The notes under the pieces are model-generated. The model saw only the letters and a program-made list of their open reading frames with translations, did no database searches and was not told the DNA's origin. Below are positions 16,962-24,619 of a stretch of DNA of 64,000 bases, in pieces. This DNA comes from Cyanobacteria bacterium SZAS LIN-3 (GTDB taxonomy: Bacteria > Cyanobacteriota > Vampirovibrionia > Obscuribacterales > Obscuribacteraceae). The stretch lies in NCBI GenBank assembly GCA_018266215.1, contig JAFEAV010000026.1:1-64000 (forward strand). The letters are read 5' to 3'. Numbering within the stretch: the stretch's first letter is position 1; each line of letters starts with the position of its first letter. The translations under genes and the position numbers were made by a program.

Positions 16962-18770
16962 GTGCGATTCCGGATTTCACTGGTGGCAAAGGGCTTGATG
17001 CTTGTCCTTGTGCCCCTTGTTTTCGAGCTTTTCTTCTTCGGCACTTTGAATGAGCTGGCTGTGCGCGCTGAAAAAGAGGCAGCGGTCTCGGAACGGGCGC
17101 GATCTATTGACAAACTTACCAATAGATTGATCAAGGAAATATACGGCGCCATTACCACCATCAGACTCAGCGATGTGGCCAGGACCGGTGTTGTGCCCTA
17201 CGACCGCGCCGCCCATGTCGATAATGCCGCCAAAACCATCGCTGAATTGCGCCAGGTCTGTCGTGATAATCCCAAGCAGGTAGCGGCGGTCGATAGTGTG
17301 GGCCGGGCAATCCAGTCGGCCAATGCCACCATCGACGAGCTGATCACCGCCGTCAAAAGTGATGATCAGCCGCGCATCATGGTCCTCAGCGCTCGCATCA
17401 ACGGCTACAAGAAAGCGATGCTGCCGACCGAACTGGTGGACATGGCGGAAGAAGCCAGGCAGGTGGAGGAGCGCAGTCCGCTTTTGCAGGCATCACTGCG
17501 GGAACAGGTACGCAATTATCTTGCTCTGGGAGTTGCTTTCAGCATTTTTCTCTCGGTTATTCTCTCCATTTTTGTCACCCGTTCGATCACTCGTCGACTG
17601 GCAAAGGTGCAGGAGAACAGTATGCGTCTTCTCACCCGCCGCACGCTTCTGGCGCCGCTACCCGGTCATGACGAAATAGCTCAGCTGGACAGCGTCTTTC
17701 ATTCGGTGGCCACCGAGCTGGCACGATCGGCAAAAAGAGAGCGTGCTCTTGTGGAAAACGCCCGTGACATTATTTGTTCAATCGATGCCCAGGGCCGGTT
17801 TGAGGAAGTCAGCGCCGCTTCCGAGGCCGTTCTTGGTTATGATCCCGATGAACTTGTCGGCCGATATTTTATGGAAACGGTTGCTCCCGACGATATCGAA
17901 AAAACCCGTCTTGCCCTTGATCGATGCAAAATGGATTCACAGACAAAGCCGTTTGAAACCCGCATCCAGCGCAAGAACGGCTCCGTGGTGGATGTTTTGT
18001 TTTCGGCCCTCTGGAGCGAATCGGAGCAGCGATTATTTTGCGTGGTGCACGACATGAGTGAGCGTAAACGGGTGGAGAGGTTGCGCCAGGAAGTCGTGGC
18101 CATGGTCACCCACGACCTGCGTTCGCCTTTGAACACGGTTATCCTCAGCCTGGAGCTACTGGGAGAAGGCGATGCCGGTGAACTCAACAGCTTCGGCATC
18201 GACCTGGTGATGCGTGCCGAGCGGGCCGGACAGCATATGATGACCCTGGTCAATGACCTGCTCGATCTCGACAAAATCGAATCCGGGGCTATGGCTCTTG
18301 AGCTGGCCGATGTGACGGCGAACGAATTATTTGAGGCCTGTGCTCAGACCATTGGTTCGCAAGCTCGGGCCAAACAGGTAAGCATTGTTTGCGAGCCGCA
18401 CAATGTGGTGGTCCACGGTGATCGTTTCCGCCTGCTGCAGATACTCATAAATCTCTGCGCTAATGCCATAAAGTTTTCGCCCAGCAACAGTCAGATAAAA
18501 ATTACGGCACTGCAGGGAAGCGAAAGCATTTTGATCACTGTTAAGGATCAGGGGCCAGGTATCCCGGTGCATAAGCAGGCGGCGATATTCGAGAGATTTC
18601 AGCAATTGCAATCAGCGGACGCTGCAAAAGACGGCGGATCCGGTCTGGGGCTGGCTATCTGCAAGGCTCTGGTCGAGCTTCATGGCGGTAAAATCTGGGT
18701 AGAAAGTGAAGAGGGTAACGGCAGTACTTTTCTCTTTTCAATTCCGGTTGCAACCAATAAATTGGCATAA
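16962..18770 (+). CDS. Membrane sensor histidine kinase with PAS domain (paralog)
   Basis: 602 residues. Helices at about 10-28 and 187-206 enclose a helical sensor domain of CHASE3-like appearance. A HAMP segment, PAS domain (about 262-375), phosphoacceptor His384 (MVTHDLRSPL) and a complete HATPase domain (NLCANAIKF, DQGPGI, GGSGLGLAI) follow. The PAS-to-H-box region is nearly the same as in the kinase at 8529-10361, while the sensor part differs. GTG start; weak ribosome site. The regulator gene follows nine bases later in the same operon. Confidence 0.93.
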   Translation: MRFRISLVAKGLMLVLVPLVFELFFFGTLNELAVRAEKEAAVSERARSIDKLTNRLIKEIYGAITTIRLSDVARTGVVPYDRAAHVDNAAKTIAELRQVCRDNPKQVAAVDSVGRAIQSANATIDELITAVKSDDQPRIMVLSARINGYKKAMLPTELVDMAEEARQVEERSPLLQASLREQVRNYLALGVAFSIFLSVILSIFVTRSITRRLAKVQENSMRLLTRRTLLAPLPGHDEIAQLDSVFHSVATELARSAKRERALVENARDIICSIDAQGRFEEVSAASEAVLGYDPDELVGRYFMETVAPDDIEKTRLALDRCKMDSQTKPFETRIQRKNGSVVDVLFSALWSESEQRLFCVVHDMSERKRVERLRQEVVAMVTHDLRSPLNTVILSLELLGEGDAGELNSFGIDLVMRAERAGQHMMTLVNDLLDLDKIESGAMALELADVTANELFEACAQTIGSQARAKQVSIVCEPHNVVVHGDRFRLLQILINLCANAIKFSPSNSQIKITALQGSESILITVKDQGPGIPVHKQAAIFERFQQLQSADAAKDGGSGLGLAICKALVELHGGKIWVESEEGNGSTFLFSIPVATNKLA

Positions 18771-18779
18771 GGAGCGTCA

Positions 18780-19463
18780 ATGGCCAAAGTTTTACTGGTG
18801 GAAGATGATAAGGATCTGGCCAATGTTGTGCTTCGCTGGTTGACCAAAGAAGGTCATATTTGTGAGCACGCCGCCGCGGGTCTCGACGCCGAGCAGCTTC
18901 TCAAGGTCAGTAGTTTTGACTTGATAATTTTGGACTGGTCCCTGCCGGATCTGGAAGGTATTGAAATACTCAGGCGCCACAGGCAGGCTGGGGGCGTGAC
19001 TTCGGTCATTATGCTAACCGGCAGAAGTGCAATGACTGATAAATTAGAAGGTTTCGATCGCGGCGCCGACGATTATTTGACCAAGCCGTTTCACGCCAAG
19101 GAGCTGATGGCCAGGGTGCGGGCGATATTGTCCAGGCCGCAAAATTTGCAGGATAAGCATCTGGTCACCGGCATACTGGAGTTGATGCCGGAAATTCATG
19201 CCGTTAAGCGCGGCGAGGAAAAAATTCAGCTGGTGCCGCGTGAGTTCAACTTATTGAAGTATCTGATGACGCATCCCAATCAGCTCATATCTTCCGACAG
19301 ATTGCTGGATTTGCTCTGGCCCGGTGATGACTCATCCACGCCCGAGGCGCTGATGACCTGCGTCAGCAGGTTGCGGAAAAAAATTGAACGACCGAACGAG
19401 CCGGCGCTTATTCGCAATGTGCACGGCGTTGGCTATGGTTTATTCACCGATCCCGGGCTTTGA
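18780..19463 (+). CDS. OmpR/PhoB-family response regulator (paralog)
   Basis: 227 residues. The receiver has the acidic pocket (LLVEDD), phosphoacceptor Asp52 (IILDWSLPD), Thr in MLTGRS and Lys in LTKPF, all intact. A winged-helix output domain ends with VSRLRKKIERPNEPALIRNVHGVGYGL. A GGAG site overlaps the end of the kinase gene, so production is coupled. Cognate to the preceding kinase; cross-talk with the other pair is possible given the similarity. Confidence 0.95.
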   Translation: MAKVLLVEDDKDLANVVLRWLTKEGHICEHAAAGLDAEQLLKVSSFDLIILDWSLPDLEGIEILRRHRQAGGVTSVIMLTGRSAMTDKLEGFDRGADDYLTKPFHAKELMARVRAILSRPQNLQDKHLVTGILELMPEIHAVKRGEEKIQLVPREFNLLKYLMTHPNQLISSDRLLDLLWPGDDSSTPEALMTCVSRLRKKIERPNEPALIRNVHGVGYGLFTDPGL

Positions 19464-19789
19464 ATTGGAAGAGCCGGATCAAATAGATTTGGTCTGGTAA
19501 TTATGACCTCCAGTAGCGCCAAGCAACAATATCCCCCCTGTTGAATGGCGCTACTGGAAAAACCCCCGGTCGAGTTGAGTTTGTTGGTCATACGCCCCTT
19601 GCGTCTGGCAAGAAGAATCATATGCGTCGACGTCTCACCTGGTACTGACACAAACCTTTCGCGGCTCTAACGCGCGCATTAGAAGTTTTGCTGGCTGAGC
19701 GCGGGCGCTTCTTATGTCCTGGTCAGCATTAAGTTGGGTAGCTGGAGCTATCCTGAAATCCAGACAGGCATTCCCCGAGGCTATCAATC
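19464..19789. other. Intergenic region after the second two-component pair
   Basis: 326 bases. It holds the long hairpin described separately (19509-19558) and otherwise no gene that I can support. Confidence 0.5.
19509..19558 (+). repeat. Long perfect inverted repeat (possible terminator or small RNA)
   Basis: A 13-bp perfect stem (TCCAGTAGCGCCA / TGGCGCTACTGGA) continues, after a 2x2 internal loop, into CAACA / TGTTG around a C-rich loop. It lies 45 bases after the regulator stop. No T-run follows on either strand, unlike the window's ordinary terminators. Confidence 0.6.
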
Positions 19790-20155
19790 ATGACAGACGA
19801 AATTCCCAGAAATTATTTACCGACCTTCAATCAGAATGCAGACTGCAGTGCCGCACTGGGCAAAGAAGTGCTTCAGCACCTGCAGTCTGATCTGCTCAAG
19901 AATCATTGCCACCTGCCTGCTGCCGCCGCCGAATCGATGCAGTTTACGCAGCAGTCGGACGGCAGCATACAGATCGAACCTTTTATAGCTGTGCGTTTGA
20001 GCCACAGCGAAGTCGAGCCCGCGCGCATCGGATTGCATGGCTTGATCGAAGAGTCTAAAGACACGCGCGTTGAAGAAACCGCCCAACCCGGTGCTGTCGT
20101 TTTCCCGGAAGGTCTGGAAGGTGAAGGACATGTGGGTGTAATTATCAAATATTAG
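19790..20155 (+). CDS. Small protein of unknown function (121 aa)
   Basis: No signal peptide or membrane helix. Acidic, with the stretch FIAVRLSHSEVEPARIGLHGLIEE in the middle. GAGG lies nine bases before the ATG, and a textbook terminator follows at 20190, which supports this strand over the equally long antisense frame. I recognise no family. Confidence 0.6.
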   Translation: MTDEIPRNYLPTFNQNADCSAALGKEVLQHLQSDLLKNHCHLPAAAAESMQFTQQSDGSIQIEPFIAVRLSHSEVEPARIGLHGLIEESKDTRVEETAQPGAVVFPEGLEGEGHVGVIIKY

Positions 20156-20189
20156 CTGTAGCAGGAAATTCAATACGGCCTTGTTAGCG

Positions 20190-20223
20190 AAAGAGCCACC
20201 ACTAAATGTGGTGGCTCTTTTTT
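20190..20223 (+). terminator. Intrinsic terminator
   Basis: 13-bp perfect stem AAAGAGCCACCAC / GTGGTGGCTCTTT, loop TAAAT, then a run of T's. Confidence 0.93.
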
Positions 20224-20261
20224 GCTTGTGGCGGCGAATGATTGCAATCAGCAGGTTGAGC

Positions 20262-20972
20262 TCAATGCCAGAATTCGGTGACTTTGATATTGCCGGTCAG
20301 CTTAATTTCAGGGGCGTTTCCGCGTGAGAGAGTGAGAGATGCCGGCTGATTTTCCGCGCCGCTGAGGACGCTGTTCAATGAAGGTACTTTGACATTGCTG
20401 ATGCGAGTATTGAGTATGTCCAGGCCCCGCACTTCCGCCGGAGATTGACCGAACGGTTTGACAAATCCAACTGGTTTGTCGAAGCCCTTAAGCTCCAACC
20501 AGTGATGGTTTTGTGTGACATAAATGTCCACCTTGTCGCCGTAAACGCGCACACCTTCCACCGGCCATTTGTTGATGAAACCGAGATACTTCGTCTCTAC
20601 GGGGCGAGTGCCGTTGCCGTATTGGGGGGCAGGTCGTGCCCCCAGTTCCATGTCGCTGAGCGGTTTTGCAGCTTCGGCAAGCAATTTTCTATCAGCCAGT
20701 ACGGCCGTTTCACCGCTTTCTGCCAGGACGCTCTTCGCCTGCCCTGTGACATCCTCGGCGATGAACTTCATAACCGGTTTGGCTTCGCGGCTCAGAAAGC
20801 TGAGCGCGGAGTCGCCAATTTCGGCAAGGGCGGGCAGTGCCCTGCCCCTGCTTTCGATTAACAGTGCAGCTGCAGCCAGGCTTGCAGCCGCCGTCGTGGC
20901 CATGGTTAAGGCTTGATTCGAACGCTCTTCGGTCGAATCTTTTTGCTGCTGCATGTTTTCATAGTTGGACAT
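20262..20972 (-). CDS. Unknown protein with N-terminal hydrophobic/Ala-rich stretch
   Basis: 236 residues. After a Gln/Glu-rich start there is an Ala-rich hydrophobic stretch (about residues 22-42), which may be a membrane anchor. The rest is hydrophilic; its C-terminal half alternates short hydrophobic strands (VRVYGDKVDIYVTQNHHWLE, ISNVKVPSLNSVL, IKLTGNIKVTEF), suggesting a beta domain. AGGAG lies eight bases before the ATG. It starts five bases after the stop of the upstream gene, so the two form an operon. Function unknown. Confidence 0.65.
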   Translation of the reverse strand: MSNYENMQQQKDSTEERSNQALTMATTAAASLAAAALLIESRGRALPALAEIGDSALSFLSREAKPVMKFIAEDVTGQAKSVLAESGETAVLADRKLLAEAAKPLSDMELGARPAPQYGNGTRPVETKYLGFINKWPVEGVRVYGDKVDIYVTQNHHWLELKGFDKPVGFVKPFGQSPAEVRGLDILNTRISNVKVPSLNSVLSGAENQPASLTLSRGNAPEIKLTGNIKVTEFWH

Positions 20973-20977
20973 CAACT

Positions 20978-22105
20978 CTACTCCTGCTCATCAATGTAGC
21001 GGTCTCCGGTGGGATAAAACGGTGCTTCTTCGGTGTTGCCAGTGTCCAGGTGCAAACGAGGAGTTATTGTTCTGTTGCCGTAGGTGTCGATGGCTGGTCC
21101 AAAATCCAGGGTTTCGTCGCCCAGATTTGCGCCCACTCCCGCGGCCACGCCGGAGTTTCTGCGGTTGAGATCGAATCTGCCGCCGGTTCTGAATCCGGCT
21201 ACGTTGCCGATGTCGGTATTGCCGCCAGTGTAGGCCGAGACTCCGTCACTTCCGATTGAAGCACCGGCATCGCCCTGGGCGTCGACCGGCCATACTTTGC
21301 CCCGTACATCACCGTCCACTCCGATGTTGCGGCCGACATGGGCACCAAAATCGGCATCGCCGTTAACGAGGTTGAAGAAATTGGCGCCCGCGCCCACTTC
21401 ACTGTGCAGGCCGTAGCGATTGACGCCGATGCCGGCGCCGGCTCGGGCATGAAGGGGGCCGCCTATCGGCATAAATTCACCGTCTACGCGGTTCTCGAGA
21501 CCGGCCTGGACTTCGGCCCGGGCCAGTCCGATGTTGACGCCGGCGTCGATGCTGCCGTGGTCGGTGACGCCCAGTTTGACTACACCCAGATCCAGTCCGT
21601 AAAATTTCGCCGGCTCCTGATTATAAGCGGCATCATAGGCGGGGCTGTTGGGCGGCGGTGGTGCGAAGCGGCTGTCCGGTGCATAACCGGGGTGGACAAT
21701 GGGCTCATTCATTCCCTGGTCCATTGGCTGGTCGCTCGGCTGCTGCAGCGGGCGTACAATCGGTCTGGGCGGCGGTGCTGTCTGCTCCAGGTATTCCTGG
21801 CCCAGGCGCGAGTCGTGTCTCTGGCGCCGGGGCTGACCGTCGCATGGAGCGTCGCTTCTTTGTTCTTTGGCTGCGCGCTGCTGCGACTCTTCGGCATCGA
21901 TTTGATTCATCGCTACGCGCCAGGCTTTGGGATCTGTTTTTTCAATTCTTTCTTTTTCGGCCAGAGCCCAGTCAATCTTTTGCGGATCATTACTCTTCCA
22001 GGCCTCCCAGGCCAGCTTGGCGCTCTGCACATCATGTTGCATGTCGACCTGGTTATGTCCGTGGTCTTTTGTGTGAACGTCGTGAGTGGATTGATGTCTG
22101 TCCAT
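20978..22105 (-). CDS. Gly-rich repetitive beta protein of unknown function
   Basis: 375 residues. The N-terminus is His/Gln-rich and charged (about 1-100), followed by a Pro/Gln linker (about 108-165). The C-terminal 200 residues are Gly/Asp-rich with a regular alternation such as LGVVKLGVTDHGSIDAGVNIGL, HARAGAGIGVNRYG and GADFGAHVGRNIGVDG-like segments. That alternation suggests many short beta strands, a solenoid or barrel. No signal peptide is visible. GGAG precedes the ATG. It is co-transcribed with the gene downstream (five-base gap). I know no named family. Confidence 0.65.
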   Translation of the reverse strand: MDRHQSTHDVHTKDHGHNQVDMQHDVQSAKLAWEAWKSNDPQKIDWALAEKERIEKTDPKAWRVAMNQIDAEESQQRAAKEQRSDAPCDGQPRRQRHDSRLGQEYLEQTAPPPRPIVRPLQQPSDQPMDQGMNEPIVHPGYAPDSRFAPPPPNSPAYDAAYNQEPAKFYGLDLGVVKLGVTDHGSIDAGVNIGLARAEVQAGLENRVDGEFMPIGGPLHARAGAGIGVNRYGLHSEVGAGANFFNLVNGDADFGAHVGRNIGVDGDVRGKVWPVDAQGDAGASIGSDGVSAYTGGNTDIGNVAGFRTGGRFDLNRRNSGVAAGVGANLGDETLDFGPAIDTYGNRTITPRLHLDTGNTEEAPFYPTGDRYIDEQE

Positions 22106-22414
22106 GACTTAGCTCCAATAGGGGGGTGGATAAACGAAAGCGACAGGACAACCGGCTGGCGGCGTCTTGGTTTTGAGATGTTTGGTCTCGGAAGGTATGC
22201 AAACTATGATGCCACCAATTTTGCGGAATAAAAGGGGGGCAATTACGTATGGAAAAGTCTAACGAAAGTCTGACATGGCTAAAAGCTTGATGAATGGCTG
22301 CTTTCGCGTTGTCACTTGACGGCTTGCGGTGCGATCGAATTAATCATGATTTGAATTTATGCCACCACATTAGATGCCTGACGAAATTCTAACGTCATGC
22401 ATCGATGGCCTGTT
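22106..22414. other. Intergenic region
   Basis: 309 bases between two minus-strand transcription units. Apart from the ribosome site of the Gly-rich gene I see no motif or small gene. Confidence 0.45.
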
Positions 22415-23053
22415 TTAGCGGCTGAGAGAGCAATCTTGAGCGATAGGTGAGGCCCCGGCGCGACTGAAATATTCGAGCTCGTCTTTTGGACTCAGTCGTC
22501 TGAGCATCCTGGCGTAGCGATCGAATATTTCCAGTACTGTCATGTTTCTGGGTCCCAGCACTCTTATATGGACATTGAGTGCGTGTTGATACATGACGCC
22601 GGCCTCGTAGTAGCAGGCGGTGACCTGATAGAGGCGAGCCAGTCGATAGGCTGTGGACGCTGCTTCTATGCTGTCGGAGCCGAGGTAGTACCTTTGTATA
22701 TGGAAGGCCCGGCGGCACAAAGCCAGTGCTCGATCATAGTCGCAGTTATTGTCGGCAAGGTCTGCCAGAGCAATCAGTGTCTCGCTCAGAGTGAGACTGT
22801 TTGGACCATGCGCTTGTGTCAGTTTTTTTAATTGACCTTCCAGTCTTCGCTGTTCGATCTGTCTGTGATCTCTATCCCATGAAAAACGGATCAGATCATC
22901 AACGGCTCGCAGTGCGCTTTTGCAGACTTCTGCGAGGCCATCCCCTTCCTTTAGTATGCGCTGCATTTTGCAGTCAAGTGTCTGGGGCATATCGTCGACA
23001 GCGGCGCTGCCTTTGCCGTAAAAGTTGCCATGTATATGCGTTTGAAAGGTCAT
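22415..23053 (-). CDS. TPR-repeat protein
   Basis: 212 residues from the ATG at 23053, which has GAGGTG upstream and removes a 43-codon run-in that begins with an unlikely basic stretch. Residues about 90-190 hold at least two and a half tetratricopeptide units of the kinesin-light-chain style, for example TLIALADLADNNCDYDRALA and YRLARLYQVTACYYEAGVM followed by YQHAL. These helical repeats bind other proteins. The first 60 residues match nothing I know. Confidence 0.75.
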   Translation of the reverse strand: MTFQTHIHGNFYGKGSAAVDDMPQTLDCKMQRILKEGDGLAEVCKSALRAVDDLIRFSWDRDHRQIEQRRLEGQLKKLTQAHGPNSLTLSETLIALADLADNNCDYDRALALCRRAFHIQRYYLGSDSIEAASTAYRLARLYQVTACYYEAGVMYQHALNVHIRVLGPRNMTVLEIFDRYARMLRRLSPKDELEYFSRAGASPIAQDCSLSR

Positions 23054-23246
23054 GCGCGGCACCTCAAAGTCAGGCTTGCTCAAGTACTGGCGGCTATTCT
23101 TTTTGAAGAAAATAAATATGGAACCGGCGAAACGCAATGCCGATTCGCCACCCTTGAGTTTAAGTAGGGCTGCCTGACGCAACTCTGACTGAGGTCAAAC
23201 CTTTTTCTGACTTGATGATTAGATTAGAACTGTTATCGCTCAGGTT

Positions 23247-23585
23247 TTAGCCGCCTATCAATTTGCGCAGCTTTGCCTGGCCTTCTTCCAGCTTCTTCTG
23301 GATGTCTTCAGGGGTATCGTAGACGTCTTTGGTCGAGCTTCCAACCCATCTGGTAAAGTCGAGCACACCTTTTTTGACGGTCATATCTTTGAGCCGTCCA
23401 TCATCCGTTCCTACGAGTTCCAGGTCACCAAACTCTTTGGTGGATTTTTTCAAATCCTGCATAGCGCTGAAGACGCCCTTCTGGTCTTCCGGAGTCAGCT
23501 TGTTGTAGTCGACTGTAATGTCTTTCTGGTCGGCTGCCTTGTGCATCAGTTCTTTGGCAACTTCCTGATTTCTGCCGTCGCCCAT
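23247..23585 (-). CDS. Small charged protein of unknown function (112 aa)
   Basis: Hydrophilic and rich in Lys and Asp, without signal peptide or membrane segment; helices dominate by eye. A strong GGAGGGTC ribosome site precedes the ATG, which makes the gene credible. The closing stretch TPEDIQKKLEEGQAKLRKLIGG looks like a coiled helix. Confidence 0.65.
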   Translation of the reverse strand: MGDGRNQEVAKELMHKAADQKDITVDYNKLTPEDQKGVFSAMQDLKKSTKEFGDLELVGTDDGRLKDMTVKKGVLDFTRWVGSSTKDVYDTPEDIQKKLEEGQAKLRKLIGG

Positions 23586-23772
23586 ACCTTGACCCTCCGG
23601 TGTGGCTCAAATGACACGTGCTTCCTTCCCTCTCTTACCCCGGGGGAGACTTTTTGAATCTTTCGCCCCGGTCGGTGGAAATCCGCCATTCATTGTGAGA
23701 AACTTTGTCTGGGTAGTGCTTTTTGGCACTCTTTGGCGGACACATTTAATTTCGGAAGTTCGGTTATAGACC

Positions 23773-24528
23773 ATGAAGCGCCGTTGCCTTTTCCTACCGC
23801 TTACGGCAGCAGCATTATCTGTCCTTGCGGGCTGGTTTGCGGATGCGCGAGCCGCCGGGAAAACTGAAAGTGCCTGGCATCTGGTGCAGACCCATCAGAC
23901 TATCGGGGATGTGGATCTGATTATTTCCCGGTCGGGATGCAAAATCGAATGTGCCAAGTCGGGAATGGACCTGCTGAGCAAGCCAAATGAAGCTGCGGCG
24001 AAAATGTACAGCAAGAGCAACCGTACACAGTTCACCTTCGTCAAGAAAAGCTGGCCGGGCCGAGCCGTGGATGTGCTCACCATGCGCAGTGGTCTTGATG
24101 TTGAAAAATTCAGACCGGTTGTTGATCGCACTCCACAAGATGTGCTGGGTTTGAAAGCCTATCTTGTAAGGCTGTCGCCGCCTGACAGACGAACACTCAA
24201 TTCACAGAGCAATTCATCCCATTGTCCAAAGATTGGCGCTGTGGAGTGCGTCATGTGCGATCAGATCGAAGTACCTGAGGACACCTTGAATTTATTGCTC
24301 AAGTATTATTGCCTGCCCCGGCAACTGAAGAATCTGCCGCTTTCGGTGAAATACATTGATGCCGCCCGGGTCCATGGCGGTAGCAAACAGGCGTTGCGGA
24401 CCGTATCCGCAAAAAAAGAGATCATCGATCCGGCAAAGGTATTTGAATTGCCGAAAAATTTGAAAGCTGTTAAGAGTGAGTCGACGCTTCTGTCTTCCGA
24501 ATCTGATATTCAGGAGCTTCTGAAATAG
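23773..24528 (+). CDS. Secreted protein, paralog of the protein at 26691-27455
   Basis: 251 residues with a signal peptide (MKRRCLFLPLTAAALSVLAG, cut near ARAA). The mature part has four cysteines in its centre (including CVMC). It shares order and motifs with the secreted protein on the other side of kup: a Gln-Thr-His near the mature start (VQTHQTIGDVD against LTQTHHYWGET), a leucine-rich LLKYYCLPRQLKNLPLSVKYI-like block and a VFELP motif near the end. Function unknown; the beta-rich pattern suggests a lipid- or ligand-binding fold. Confidence 0.75.
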   Translation: MKRRCLFLPLTAAALSVLAGWFADARAAGKTESAWHLVQTHQTIGDVDLIISRSGCKIECAKSGMDLLSKPNEAAAKMYSKSNRTQFTFVKKSWPGRAVDVLTMRSGLDVEKFRPVVDRTPQDVLGLKAYLVRLSPPDRRTLNSQSNSSHCPKIGAVECVMCDQIEVPEDTLNLLLKYYCLPRQLKNLPLSVKYIDAARVHGGSKQALRTVSAKKEIIDPAKVFELPKNLKAVKSESTLLSSESDIQELLK

Positions 24529-24540
24529 ATCCCGGGTCTT

Positions 24541-24590
24541 AATAGACCGGTCAATTAGTACTCGCTAAAAAAAAGGGGCATCCGAGCCCC
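24541..24590. repeat. Palindrome plus A-tract plus hairpin element, copy 1
   Basis: AATAGACCGGTCAATT, a near-perfect palindrome, is followed by an eight-base A-run and a GGGGC/GCCCC hairpin. The same arrangement recurs at 30704-30755. Both copies lie between convergent genes. Confidence 0.55.
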
Positions 24591-24591
24591 C
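24567..24591 (-). terminator. Intrinsic terminator of kup
   Basis: On the minus strand a GGGGC...GCCCC stem with a 6-base loop is followed directly by eight T's, 29 bases after the kup stop codon. Confidence 0.9.
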
Positions 24592-24619
24592 ATTGTTCAT
24601 TTGTTCTCTTGCTTCACAT

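Noticed and set aside
19817..20173. 118-codon minus-strand frame
   Set aside because: The plus-strand gene here has a ribosome site and a strong terminator; this frame has neither.
20905..20930. tRNA-like GTTCGAATC on the minus strand
   Set aside because: It is inside a coding region; no acceptor or anticodon stem surrounds it.
21338..22231. 297-codon plus-strand frame
   Set aside because: Antisense to the Gly-rich protein gene, which has a better ribosome site and operon context; the product has odd composition.
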